Shown here piece after piece: positions 1 through 9,222 of a stretch of DNA of 39,505 nt. The notes below the pieces were generated by a model. It saw only the letters and a program-made list of their open reading frames with translations. It was not told where the DNA came from and ran no database searches. The stretch comes from Flavobacterium sp. 9AF (GTDB lineage Bacteria > Bacteroidota > Bacteroidia > Flavobacteriales > Flavobacteriaceae). Location: the NCBI RefSeq assembly GCF_902506265.1, contig NZ_LR733556.1, positions 2,464,572 to 2,504,076 on the forward strand. Direction: 5' to 3'. A program made the position numbers and the translations under genes. Numbering within the stretch: the stretch's first letter is position 1; each line of letters starts with the position of its first letter.

Positions 1-27
1 TTCTTAAACTATTTACTATAATAAACA

Positions 28-1179
28 ATGGCTAACTCTAAAATATATTTTTTGTTAATTTTTTTTCAATTGCTTGTGTCTTGCTCAATTGTGAAAGGTT
101 TCAACTCTTCTATTAGTGATAAAAAAGCGACTAGGAAAACAAAGATTTTATATGATAATTTATTTAAAATAAAGGAGAAAGGAATATTATTTGGTCATCA
201 AGATGATTTAGCTTATGGTGTGGAATGGAAATATGAGAAGGATAGGAGTGATGTAAAAGAAGTGACGGGCGATTATCCTGCTGTATATGGTTGGGATATA
301 GGTGGTTTAGAGAATAATTTACCCCAAAATATAGACGGTGTCCCTTTTGATAAAATGAAAAATTGGATTATAGAGGTATATCATAGAGGTGGAGTGAATA
401 CTATAAGTTGGCACATGAATAATCCTCAAACAGGAAATAATTCATGGGATATTACTCCTAGTTCTCTTGCTTCCATATTACCCAAAGGAGAAAAACATCA
501 ATTATATATAAGTTGGTTGGATAAAGCAGCTGATTTTTTTAATTCTTTGAAAGGGAATGATGGTAAAAAAATTCCAATTTTATACCGACCTTTTCATGAA
601 TTAACTGGTAATTGGTTTTGGTGGTGTAAAAATAATGCAAGTCCTAAAGAATTTACAGAATTATGGGAATTTACAATTAATTATTGGCGTAACATCAAAA
701 ATGTACACAATCTAATTATAGTATATAATACTGCCGATTTCTCTACTAAAGAAAGCTTTTTGGAATATTATCCTGGAAATAATTTTGTGGATATAATTAG
801 TTTTGATAAATATATCTATAAAAATCCAAAAGAAGATTCTACCTATGTAAATGATTGTCAAAGACAATTTCAAATTATGGATGAAATAGCAAATGAAAAT
901 CATAAAATTACCGCTTTTGCTGAAACAGGTTATGAAGCAATTCCTTATGAAAAATTTTGGACAGAGACTTTGCTGAGTGCTATAGGTAAATATAAAATTT
1001 CATATGTTTTACTTTGGAGAAATCATGGTTGGCAAGAAAAAGAAAATAAGATGCATTATTATGTTCCTTATAATGGGCAAATTTCCGAGAAAGATTTTAT
1101 TAGTTTTTATAATTTAGAAAACACATTATTTCAAAACGAGGTTTCTCAATTAAATTTATATAAAAAAATTAAACAGTAA
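28..1179 (+). CDS. GH26 endo-beta-1,4-mannanase, lipoprotein (ManA-like)
   Basis: This enzyme hydrolyses beta-1,4-mannan to mannobiose and short oligosaccharides. The 383-residue protein starts with a lipoprotein signal ending LVSC (Cys19), so it should be anchored in the envelope. The GH26 acid/base is Glu191 in RPFHE, followed by the aromatic stretch NWFWW, and the likely nucleophile is Glu299 in AFAETGYE. The length fits a single-domain GH26. It is the first complete gene of the plus-strand operon, 8 bases before the symporter gene. Its order with the next three genes matches the B. fragilis ManA-ManB-ManC-epimerase cluster. Only 27 bases precede it, so its promoter, or earlier genes of the operon, may lie outside the window. 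Family assignment is firm; the exact product profile is inferred. Confidence 0.93.
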   Translation: MANSKIYFLLIFFQLLVSCSIVKGFNSSISDKKATRKTKILYDNLFKIKEKGILFGHQDDLAYGVEWKYEKDRSDVKEVTGDYPAVYGWDIGGLENNLPQNIDGVPFDKMKNWIIEVYHRGGVNTISWHMNNPQTGNNSWDITPSSLASILPKGEKHQLYISWLDKAADFFNSLKGNDGKKIPILYRPFHELTGNWFWWCKNNASPKEFTELWEFTINYWRNIKNVHNLIIVYNTADFSTKESFLEYYPGNNFVDIISFDKYIYKNPKEDSTYVNDCQRQFQIMDEIANENHKITAFAETGYEAIPYEKFWTETLLSAIGKYKISYVLLWRNHGWQEKENKMHYYVPYNGQISEKDFISFYNLENTLFQNEVSQLNLYKKIKQ

Positions 1180-1187
1180 CATAAAAT

Positions 1188-3011
1188 ATGAAATTACATA
1201 CGATTGATATTCTTATTATTTTACTTTATCTCATTACCATTATAATTATTGGACTAGTGCTAAGAAAAAGAGCTCAAAAAAGTAAAGAAGATTACTTGTT
1301 AGGAGGAAAATCTATTCCATGGTATTTATTGGGTTTATCAAATGCTTCAGGAATGTTTGATATTTCGGGAACAATATGGTTAGTAACTTTAATGTTTGTT
1401 TATGGTATTAAAAGTGCTTGGATACCTTGGTTATGGCCTGTTTTTAATCAAATCTTTTTAATGGTCTATTTGTCTAAATGGTTGAGACGTTCAAATGCTA
1501 CTACTGGAGCCGAATGGATTGGAACACGATTTGGATTTGGCAAAGGATCAAAATTATCACATATAATTGTTGTGCTTTTTGCTTTAGTAGTTTGTTTAGG
1601 CTATTTGGCTTACGGGTTCATAGGATTAGGTAAATTTATTGAAGTTTTTATACCCTGGGAAATGGTAAGTAATTATGTTCCTTTTAGTATTTCATCTGAA
1701 TATGTACCTCATTTTTACGGCACCATTTTTACACTTTTTGCGGTCTTTTATTCACTTTTAGGAGGCATGTCTGGTATAGTATGGGCAGATGTTGTTCAAT
1801 TTGCTATTATGGCAGTTGCCGCCTTTGTAATTGGTTATTTAGGTTGGGAAGCTGTTGGAACAGGAACATTATCAGTACCAGATGGTTGGATGAATCCTTT
1901 TATAGGGGAATTAAGTATGGATTGGTCAAGAATAATTCCTCAAGTGAATGAAAGAATAAAAAGTGATGGATTTGGAGTGTTTTCAACTTTCTTATTTATG
2001 ATGCTTTTTAAAGGAATATTGGTAAGTGTTGCCGGTCCAGCACCAACATATGATATGCAAAAGATTTTATCTACAAAATCACCTGCCGAAGCTTCAAAGA
2101 TGAGTGGATTTGTTTCTGTTATATTAATGCCTATACGTTATTTAATGATTGCTGGTTTTGCTGCTTTAGCATTGGTATACTACGAAAAATTGGATTTATT
2201 AAATGCTTCTAGTGCTATTGATTTTGAATTGTTATTGCCAACTGCAATTAATGAATTTGTGCCCGTGGGATTACTAGGACTTTTATTAGCAGGTTTAATT
2301 GCAGCCTTTATGTCCACATTTGCAGGAACATTAAATGCAGCACAAGCCTATTTAGTTAATGATATTTATTTAAAGTATAAAAACCCCAATGCTACTGCAA
2401 ATCAAATAAAGAACATGAATTATTTAACAGGTATTCTTGTTGTTGCAATTAGCATTGTTTTGGGCTTTTTTGCAGAAGATGTTAATTCTGTTTTAAATAT
2501 TATTGTTTCAGTGCTTTACGGAAGTTATGTAGGAGCTAATATCTTAAAATGGCATTGGTGGCGATTTAATGGAGAAGGTTTCTTTTGGGGAATGGTTACT
2601 GGTTTAGCAGCAGCGTACTTTGTTCCCATATTATTTCCAGATGTGAATGCCTTGTATCTATTTCCGTTATTGTTAATATGTTCATTAATAGGTTGTATTG
2701 TTGGAACTTTTTCAGCTCCTCCTACTGAAGATAAAATTTTAATGGAATTTTATAAAAATGTAAGACCATGGGGATTTTGGAAACCTATCTACGATAAAAT
2801 TCATAGTGAAAATCCAGATTTCAAAAGAAATGAAAATTTGGGGTTAGATATATTCAATGTTGTTATAGGAATCATCGCTCAAACAACTTTAGTTATTTTA
2901 CCTATGTATCTCATTTTTAGACAAAGTACACCTATATATATTACACTTGTTATTTTAGTGTTATGTATTTTATTGTTAAAAAAATATTGGTGGAACAAAT
3001 TAGAAGAATAA
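1188..3011 (+). CDS. Sodium:solute symporter (SSS) family sugar transporter (ManB-like)
   Basis: A polytopic inner-membrane transporter of 607 residues, predicted to use the sodium gradient to import a sugar. Hydrophobic helices run through most of the protein. The N-terminal stretch LLGGKSIPWYLLGLSNASG and the later GLLLAGLIAAFMSTFAGTLNA are typical of the SSS family. The C-terminus has further helices and ends in a lysine-rich tail. It lies between the mannanase and phosphorylase genes (8-base and 19-base gaps), so mannobiose or mannosyl-oligosaccharides are the inferred substrate, as for the B. fragilis transporter in the same position. The family is clear; the substrate comes from context. 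Confidence 0.9.
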   Translation: MKLHTIDILIILLYLITIIIIGLVLRKRAQKSKEDYLLGGKSIPWYLLGLSNASGMFDISGTIWLVTLMFVYGIKSAWIPWLWPVFNQIFLMVYLSKWLRRSNATTGAEWIGTRFGFGKGSKLSHIIVVLFALVVCLGYLAYGFIGLGKFIEVFIPWEMVSNYVPFSISSEYVPHFYGTIFTLFAVFYSLLGGMSGIVWADVVQFAIMAVAAFVIGYLGWEAVGTGTLSVPDGWMNPFIGELSMDWSRIIPQVNERIKSDGFGVFSTFLFMMLFKGILVSVAGPAPTYDMQKILSTKSPAEASKMSGFVSVILMPIRYLMIAGFAALALVYYEKLDLLNASSAIDFELLLPTAINEFVPVGLLGLLLAGLIAAFMSTFAGTLNAAQAYLVNDIYLKYKNPNATANQIKNMNYLTGILVVAISIVLGFFAEDVNSVLNIIVSVLYGSYVGANILKWHWWRFNGEGFFWGMVTGLAAAYFVPILFPDVNALYLFPLLLICSLIGCIVGTFSAPPTEDKILMEFYKNVRPWGFWKPIYDKIHSENPDFKRNENLGLDIFNVVIGIIAQTTLVILPMYLIFRQSTPIYITLVILVLCILLLKKYWWNKLEE

Positions 3012-3030
3012 TAATTTCAAGTATTATATA

Positions 3031-4218
3031 ATGAAAGTAAATCAATTAGATAAAAAAATAAATCTAGAGCAAGAAATCCATTTTTTTAATAACTTAATTA
3101 AACAAAAAAATAGTCCTACAAATAGGAGTAATGGTATCATTCAAAGGTATGTTAATCCTATAGTAACTCCTTCACATATTCCTCTAGAATGGCGTTTCGA
3201 TTTTAATCCTGAAACAAATCCTTTTGGTTTAGAAAGAATTGGTTTCAATGCTACTTTCAACTCTGGAGCTATGAAATGGAATGATAAATACTTACTTTGT
3301 GTTCGTGTTGAAGGAAATGATAGGAAATCATTCTTTGCTATTGCCGAGAGCCCAAATGGAATAGATAACTTTCAATTTTGGAATAAACCTTGTGTTATTC
3401 CTCAAATTGAAGGAAATCCTGATACGAATGTGTATGATATGCGTTTGATAAATCATGAAGATGGTTGGATTTATGGCATTTTTTGTACAGAAAGAAAAGA
3501 TCCTAATGCATCAAAAGGTGATACAAGTTCCGCTGTAGCTAATGCAGGAATTGTTAGAACAAAAGATTTAATTGATTGGGAAAGATTGCCCGATTTAGTG
3601 TCAAATTCTGGTCAACAACGCAATGTGGTTCTTCATCCAGAATTTGTAAACGGAAAATATGCCGTTTATACTCGTCCGCAAGATGGTTTTATTGATGTAG
3701 GTAGTGGAGGAGGAATAGGATTAGGTTATATAGAAAACATGGAAAATCCAGTAGTAACTGATGAAAAAATAATTTTCGGAAAAGTCTATCATACGATTTA
3801 TGAGTTAAAAAATGGTTTAGGTCCAGCACCTATTAAAACTCATAAAGGATGGTTGCATTTAGCACATGGTGTGCGTAATACAGCTGCAGGACTTCGTTAT
3901 ACGTTATATCTTTTTATGACTGATTTAAATGATATTTCTAAAGTAATTCATGTTCCAGCTGGGCATTTTATGGCTCCTGAAAACGAAGAGCGTGTTGGAG
4001 ATGTATCCAATGTCTTATTTTCTAATGGATGGATTGCAGATACAGATGGAACAGTTTATATTTATTATGCTTCATCTGATACTCGTATGCATGTAGCAGT
4101 ATCAACTATCGATAAATTAGTCGATTATATCATTCATACTCCTGAGGATAAATTTACGTCCTTTTCATCTGTAGAAACTATAATTAAACAAATAGAAAGT
4201 AATACAAAAATTAGCTAA
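3031..4218 (+). CDS. GH130 4-O-beta-D-mannosyl-D-glucose phosphorylase (ManC-like)
   Basis: A cytoplasmic 395-residue phosphorylase with no signal peptide. It is predicted to split mannosyl-1,4-glucose with phosphate into mannose-1-phosphate and glucose. The sequence has the GH130 five-bladed propeller pattern, with the likely catalytic Asp136 in NVYDMRL and the motifs HPEFVNGKYAVYTRPQDGF and GLGPAPI seen in the GH130_1 mannosylglucose phosphorylase group. One base separates it from the epimerase gene that makes its substrate. A mannosyl-oligosaccharide phosphorylase (GH130_2) is the main alternative, but the adjacent cellobiose 2-epimerase favours mannosylglucose. Confidence 0.92.
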   Translation: MKVNQLDKKINLEQEIHFFNNLIKQKNSPTNRSNGIIQRYVNPIVTPSHIPLEWRFDFNPETNPFGLERIGFNATFNSGAMKWNDKYLLCVRVEGNDRKSFFAIAESPNGIDNFQFWNKPCVIPQIEGNPDTNVYDMRLINHEDGWIYGIFCTERKDPNASKGDTSSAVANAGIVRTKDLIDWERLPDLVSNSGQQRNVVLHPEFVNGKYAVYTRPQDGFIDVGSGGGIGLGYIENMENPVVTDEKIIFGKVYHTIYELKNGLGPAPIKTHKGWLHLAHGVRNTAAGLRYTLYLFMTDLNDISKVIHVPAGHFMAPENEERVGDVSNVLFSNGWIADTDGTVYIYYASSDTRMHVAVSTIDKLVDYIIHTPEDKFTSFSSVETIIKQIESNTKIS

Positions 4219-4219
4219 C

Positions 4220-5404
4220 GTGGCATCAAATCATCAATGGTTGAAATCAGTAGCTCAAGACGAATTAAGAGCGCTTTTGTATTATTGGGAAAATAATAGT
4301 ATAGATGATAAAAATGGAGGTTTTATTGGTCAAATTGACTCAAATGAAGTTAAAAGATATGATTCTGAAAAAGGAGTTGTTTTAAATGCTAGAATTTTAT
4401 GGACATTTTCGGCTGTCTATACTATTACAAATGACCCCAATCATTTATTACTTGCTGAAAGCGCTTTTCATTACATTGATACCCATTTTGTAGATACAGT
4501 AAATGGTGGAGTTTTTTGGAGTATTTATCCAAATGGTAAACCAAAAGACACTAAAAAACAAATTTATGCTTTGGCATTTACCATTTATGGTTTATCTGAA
4601 TATTATAAGATTTCTAAAAATGAAGCCGTATTGCAATTAGCCATTAATCTATACGAGAATATTGAAAGATATAGTTATGATCACAAAAACAATGGGTATT
4701 TTGAAGCTTTTACCAAAGATTGGCAACCCATTGAAGACCTTCGTTTGAGCGAAAAAGATGCCAATGAAAAGAAAACCATGAATACGCATCTGCATATTGT
4801 AGAAGCATATGCTAATTTATATGAAGTTTGGCCAAATACTGATTTGAAAGGTAAAATAACTAATTTGTTACTGATTATTGAAACCTATTTTATTGATTTA
4901 AAAACGTTTCATTTAAAACTTTTTTTCGACGAAAATTGGATTGAAAAACCAGATGTTATTTCTTATGGACACGATATTGAAGCGGCTTGGTTATTATATT
5001 GGTGTGCCACTAGAATTGATGATAGGAATTTAATAAATAAATATAAAATTTATGCCATTGCTATGGCAAATGCAACTAAAGAAGGTTTAGATAAAGATGG
5101 CGGTTTATGGTATGAATATAACCCAAAAGATGACGTACTAATTGCTGAAAAACATTGGTGGCCTCAAGCCGAGCTTTGGATAGGAATGGTAAATGCATGG
5201 CAACTAACTCATGATGAATCGTATCTTGCTATTGTTGAAAAGAATGTTACTTTCTTCCAAAATCACATTAAAGATAAAAAGTACGGAGAATGGTTTTGGG
5301 GAGTAACTTCAGATTATTCTAAAATAGAAAAAGATAAAGTTGGGTTTTGGAAATGTCCCTACCATAATGGAAGAGCATGTATTGAATTATTAAAACGGTT
5401 ATAA
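4220..5404 (+). CDS. Cellobiose 2-epimerase (AGE superfamily)
   Basis: A cytoplasmic 394-residue (alpha/alpha)6-barrel enzyme, predicted to convert mannobiose to mannosyl-glucose by epimerising the reducing end. The two histidines expected for acid/base catalysis are visible: His251 in SYGHDIEAAW and His382 near the C-terminus in CPYHNGR. KHWWPQAE also matches the family. The start is GTG, one base after the stop codon of the phosphorylase gene, which suggests translational coupling; no ATG fits as well. N-acylglucosamine 2-epimerase is the related alternative, but the mannan context and motif spacing favour cellobiose/mannobiose epimerase. Confidence 0.92.
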   Translation: MASNHQWLKSVAQDELRALLYYWENNSIDDKNGGFIGQIDSNEVKRYDSEKGVVLNARILWTFSAVYTITNDPNHLLLAESAFHYIDTHFVDTVNGGVFWSIYPNGKPKDTKKQIYALAFTIYGLSEYYKISKNEAVLQLAINLYENIERYSYDHKNNGYFEAFTKDWQPIEDLRLSEKDANEKKTMNTHLHIVEAYANLYEVWPNTDLKGKITNLLLIIETYFIDLKTFHLKLFFDENWIEKPDVISYGHDIEAAWLLYWCATRIDDRNLINKYKIYAIAMANATKEGLDKDGGLWYEYNPKDDVLIAEKHWWPQAELWIGMVNAWQLTHDESYLAIVEKNVTFFQNHIKDKKYGEWFWGVTSDYSKIEKDKVGFWKCPYHNGRACIELLKRL

Positions 5405-5419
5405 TTTTCGTAAGTAACA

Positions 5420-5441
5420 ATTCGGTATAAATTGACCGAAT
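5420..5441. promoter_or_regulatory. Inverted repeat between epimerase and GH5 genes
   Basis: A perfect 7-base inverted repeat, ATTCGGT and ACCGAAT, separated by 8 bases, lies 14 bases after the epimerase stop codon and 31 bases before the GH5 start. No T-run follows, so a simple terminator is unlikely. It could be an operator or an mRNA processing hairpin that sets GH5 expression apart from the upstream genes. Confidence 0.4.
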
Positions 5442-5471
5442 AATAAAGTTTAATTTTAAAATAAATGTATC

Positions 5472-6752
5472 ATGCAAATGAAAAAATATATTCTGCTTCT
5501 TTTTGTTTCAACAGTATTTTCTCAAAATAAAATGGATTGTATTCATATTAAAGATGGGAATTTTATAAAAGAAGGTAAACCTTATCATTTTATTGGAACC
5601 AATTATTGGTATGGAGCTATGATAGGTGCTAAAAATGGTGATAGAGAAAGATTATTGAAAGAATTAGATGAATTAAAAACTTATGGTATAACTAATTTAA
5701 GAATATTGGTAGGAGCAGAAGGAGGTGACCAAGATTATACAGTTACACCTGCTTTGCAACCTGAAAAAGGGAAATATGATGAAATTTTACTTGATGGACT
5801 TGATTTTCTTTTAGCTGAAATGAAGAAAAGAGATTTAACAGCCATTTTATTTTTGAATAATAATTGGGAATGGTCTGGTGGAATGGCTAAATATTTAGAA
5901 TGGAATGGGTATGATGCTGTACCTAATCCAAACATTGCCCCTAATACATGGCCAGAATTTATGAACTATACTAAACAGTTTCATTCCTGTAAATCTTGTC
6001 AGAAAGATTTTGAAAAACATATTCAATTTATTTTAGGTAGAACAAATTCATATACCAATTTGAAATATACAGAAGATCCAACTATTATGTCTTGGGAAGT
6101 AGCAAACGAACCTCGAGTTTTTAGCCATGATAATGAAGACGCTTTTACTAATTGGATAAATGAAGTTGTAAACGAAATTAATAGATTAGACCCCAATCAT
6201 TTGATTACAACTGGTTCGGAAGGTAAAGCAGGTTCGAATGATGATTTAGCTACTTTTGAAAGAACTCATAAAAACCCTAATATAGATTATTTAACAATGC
6301 ACATTTGGCCCAAAAATTGGGGTTGGTATGATGTTGATAACGAAAAAAAGACTACAAAGGCCTCTATAAAAAAGACCATTGATTATATTAATGAACATAT
6401 TCAAGTAGCAAAAGATCTGAATAAAATAATTGTATTAGAAGAATTTGGTTTTCCTAGAGATAAAGTTAGTTTTGACAGAAATGAAGCAGTAACTTATAGA
6501 AATAAATATTACAAAGCGGTATTCAAACGATTGCAACAGGCAATTACTAAGAAAGAATCTTTTGTAGCATTAAATTTTTGGGGATATTCTGGTATAGGAA
6601 AAAACAATCCTCAAGACAGTAAATGGAAAAAAGGTGATGATTTTAATACAGATCCTCCACAAGAACCGCAAGGGTTATATTCAGTATTTTCAACTGATAC
6701 AACAACGCTAAAGATGATAAAAGAATTTAGTAGTTGGATTGACAAAGAATAA
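5472..6752 (+). CDS. Secreted GH5 endo-beta-mannanase
   Basis: A 426-residue exported glycoside hydrolase with a cleavable signal peptide (residues 1 to about 18, ending VFSQ). The GH5 acid/base is Glu213 in WEVANEP and the nucleophile Glu324 in LEEFGFP. The GTNYWYGAMIG start of the barrel and the overall pattern point to the GH5_7 mannanase subfamily. Together with GH26 it would attack mannan or glucomannan outside the cytoplasm. The annotated start is ATG; a second ATG two codons later (5478) begins MKKYILLL and is equally possible. It is 67 bases after the epimerase gene and probably in the same operon, though an inverted repeat in the gap may modulate it. A palindromic repeat element follows the gene. 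Confidence 0.9.
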   Translation: MQMKKYILLLFVSTVFSQNKMDCIHIKDGNFIKEGKPYHFIGTNYWYGAMIGAKNGDRERLLKELDELKTYGITNLRILVGAEGGDQDYTVTPALQPEKGKYDEILLDGLDFLLAEMKKRDLTAILFLNNNWEWSGGMAKYLEWNGYDAVPNPNIAPNTWPEFMNYTKQFHSCKSCQKDFEKHIQFILGRTNSYTNLKYTEDPTIMSWEVANEPRVFSHDNEDAFTNWINEVVNEINRLDPNHLITTGSEGKAGSNDDLATFERTHKNPNIDYLTMHIWPKNWGWYDVDNEKKTTKASIKKTIDYINEHIQVAKDLNKIIVLEEFGFPRDKVSFDRNEAVTYRNKYYKAVFKRLQQAITKKESFVALNFWGYSGIGKNNPQDSKWKKGDDFNTDPPQEPQGLYSVFSTDTTTLKMIKEFSSWIDKE

Positions 6753-6783
6753 AAAGCAAATGCAATTATTACTTGATATAAAA

Positions 6784-6907
6784 GAAGCTGTCCAAAAAGT
6801 AATGATTTTTATCAATCTGAACTTGTTTTAGATTCTGAAATCGAGATTCAACGAAGTTAAATAAATTCAGAAAGACTCCTTTGCAGACTTTTTGGATTGC
6901 CTCTTTT
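6784..6907. repeat. Dispersed palindromic repeat, copy 1
   Basis: An imperfect inverted-repeat element between the converging GH5 and GH3 genes. The ends are gctgtccaaaaagt (6787-6800) and the near-complement gactttttggattgc (6886-6900). The interior carries atcaatctgaacttgtttt and gttaaataaattcag, both shared with the two other copies in this window. It can fold into a long hairpin and may act as a bidirectional terminator. It encodes nothing. Confidence 0.8.
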
Positions 6908-6927
6908 CTTAGTAAGCGTTATAAGGT

Positions 6928-9213
6928 TTATTCATTTAATTTAAAACTACTTTTTAATCCTGTTTCAGAATTTCCACCTATCATGATATGGAAGATACCA
7001 GATTCAATAAGATAAGTCCCATTGTTGTCATAAAATCCTAATTCTGATTGGGTTAAGGTGAAAATAACAGTTTTTGTTTCTCCTTTTTTTAGATTTACTA
7101 ATTCAAAACCTTTTAGTTCTTTAATAGGTCTTGATAAACTTGCAGTTACGTCATGAAGGTATAATTGCACAACCTCTTTACCATCATATTTTCCTGTATT
7201 TGTGACTTCTATAGTAATTTGAATAGGTTCATTTAAGGCAAAATCGATCTTATTTATTTTTAAATTTTTATATTCAAATGTAGTATAACTTAATCCATAA
7301 CCGAAAGCATATTGAGGTGTTTTTTCAACATCTATATAATGAGACCAAAATACATTATTGTCAGAATTTATTGGTCTTCCAGTATTGTAGCTGTTGTAAT
7401 AGATAGGACATTGGCCTACATTTCTTGGAATGGAAATTGGTAATTTCCCACTTGGATTATAATCTCCATATAAAACCTCTGCAACAGCATTTCCAGTTTG
7501 AGTTCCTAATTGCCAAGCTTCTAATATAGCAGGAATATGCTCGTAAGCCCAAGGCAATGCTAAAGGACGTCCATTATTTAAAACAAGTACAATATTTGGA
7601 TTAACATCGTAAACAGCTTCCAATAATTGTTGTTGATTTCCTGGTAAATTTAAATCGGTTCTGCTTCTTCCTTCTCCAGTTTGAAAACCATGTTCTCCCA
7701 AAACCATGACAACTACATCTGATTTTTTAGCTAAGGCTATAGCATCTTCAAAACCTGAAGTGTCTGTAGTATTAAAAGTTAATTCATCTATAAAACTTGT
7801 TTTACCAATTGTTAAATCAGTCCCTTTTTTATAAATCAACTGGTTATCTTTATATTTTTGCATGCCTTCAAAAACAGAAACAGCTGTATTGTCATCAGAT
7901 GCAATTCTCCAACTTCCCAATGGACTATTTTTATCATTTGCTAAAGCTCCAATTAAAGCAATCTTTTGCCCTGTTTTTTTTAATGGTAGAAGTTGGTTAT
8001 CATTTTTTAATAAAACAATCGATTTTTTAGCCACATCTAAAGCAATTTCATTGTTTTTTTTGCTTCCAATTACTTTTTTTTCTCTTTCTTCATCGCAATA
8101 TTTATATGGATTTTCAAATAAACCTAATTCAAATTTTACGCGTAATATTCGTTTCACAGCATCATCTACTAAATCTTCTTTGACTTGTCCTGACTTTACT
8201 AAATGAACTAACTCTGCAACATAAAAATAAGATTCCATATCCATATCCGATCCTGCGTTTATCGCTTTAAGGGTAGCATCTGCAGGGTCGTTTGCAAAAC
8301 CATGGTTAATCATTTCTCTAATTGATGCCCAATCTGAAATTACAAAGCCATCAAAATTCCATTCTCCTTTTAAAATAGTTCGTTGTAAATACTTGTTTCC
8401 TGTTGCTGGTGTACCGTTTAAAGTATTAAAAGAATTCATAAAAGTCCTTACACCTGCATCTTTAGCAGCTTTAAATGGTGGTAAAACTAGATTGTATAAA
8501 TTAGAAATACTCATATCTACAATATTATATTCCTTACCCGATTCAACAAAACCATAAGCTGCAAAATGTTTGGCACAAGCCGCTATAGTATTTACTTTTG
8601 ATAAATCTTCTTTTGTGTCTCCTTGAAACCCTTTTACTCTTGCTATGGCAATTTTACTTCCTAAATAAGGATCTTCTCCTGCACCCTCCATAATTCTTCC
8701 CCATCGAGCATCTCGAGTAATATCTACATTTGGTCCAAATGTCCAATTGATACCAGATGCAGAAGCTTCATCAGCAGCCATTTGTGCAGATTTCTTGATG
8801 GCTTCTAAATCCCAACTTGCAGCCTCTGCTAAGGGAATTGGACTTACTGTTTTATACCCGTGTATTACATCAAAACCGATAATAAGTGGAATTCCTAAGC
8901 GAGTTTCTTCCACCGCGATTTTTTGCACTGCTCTAACATTTTTAACCCCACGAACGGTCAACATAGAACCCACCCAGCCTTTGCGAAGGTGTTCGTATTT
9001 TTTTTCAGCATCACCTCCTTTGGGTGCAGGACCTGTTACTTCCCAAAATCCATTGTATTGATTCATTTGTCCCACTTTTTCTTCCAACGTCATTTCTTTC
9101 ATTAGTAACGCTATTCTTTCATCTATCGTTTTAGTGGTATCTAAATAAGGTTTATTTTGTGCATTCATATGGGGAATTACTGCTAGTAAGAGGAAATATT
9201 TAATTTTTTTCAT
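6928..9213 (-). CDS. bglX: GH3 beta-glucosidase, periplasmic (BglX-like)
   Basis: A 761-residue exported glycoside hydrolase of family 3. The signal peptide ends near NAQ (about residue 19). The (beta/alpha)8 domain has the IIGFDVIHGYKT and KHFAAYG motifs, and the nucleophile is Asp294 in VISDWAS. The (alpha/beta)6 domain follows, with GEHGFQTGEGRSR near the active site, and a fibronectin-like C-terminal domain (EVTNTGKYDGKEVVQLYL) completes the BglX layout at the usual length. It probably releases terminal glucose from glucomannan oligosaccharides or cello-oligosaccharides in the periplasm. It is the last gene of the minus-strand operon, 9 bases after the SASA esterase gene. Family is certain; the true substrate (gluco versus manno) is not. 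Confidence 0.92.
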   Translation of the reverse strand: MKKIKYFLLLAVIPHMNAQNKPYLDTTKTIDERIALLMKEMTLEEKVGQMNQYNGFWEVTGPAPKGGDAEKKYEHLRKGWVGSMLTVRGVKNVRAVQKIAVEETRLGIPLIIGFDVIHGYKTVSPIPLAEAASWDLEAIKKSAQMAADEASASGINWTFGPNVDITRDARWGRIMEGAGEDPYLGSKIAIARVKGFQGDTKEDLSKVNTIAACAKHFAAYGFVESGKEYNIVDMSISNLYNLVLPPFKAAKDAGVRTFMNSFNTLNGTPATGNKYLQRTILKGEWNFDGFVISDWASIREMINHGFANDPADATLKAINAGSDMDMESYFYVAELVHLVKSGQVKEDLVDDAVKRILRVKFELGLFENPYKYCDEEREKKVIGSKKNNEIALDVAKKSIVLLKNDNQLLPLKKTGQKIALIGALANDKNSPLGSWRIASDDNTAVSVFEGMQKYKDNQLIYKKGTDLTIGKTSFIDELTFNTTDTSGFEDAIALAKKSDVVVMVLGEHGFQTGEGRSRTDLNLPGNQQQLLEAVYDVNPNIVLVLNNGRPLALPWAYEHIPAILEAWQLGTQTGNAVAEVLYGDYNPSGKLPISIPRNVGQCPIYYNSYNTGRPINSDNNVFWSHYIDVEKTPQYAFGYGLSYTTFEYKNLKINKIDFALNEPIQITIEVTNTGKYDGKEVVQLYLHDVTASLSRPIKELKGFELVNLKKGETKTVIFTLTQSELGFYDNNGTYLIESGIFHIMIGGNSETGLKSSFKLNE

Positions 9214-9222
9214 GTTATATTA

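Noticed and set aside
7797..8206. Plus-strand open frames inside the GH3 gene
   Set aside because: Antisense shadows of a well-supported gene, with biased composition and no start signals.
8747..9105. Plus-strand open frames over the GH3 N-terminus
   Set aside because: Antisense shadows with no similarity to a known protein.
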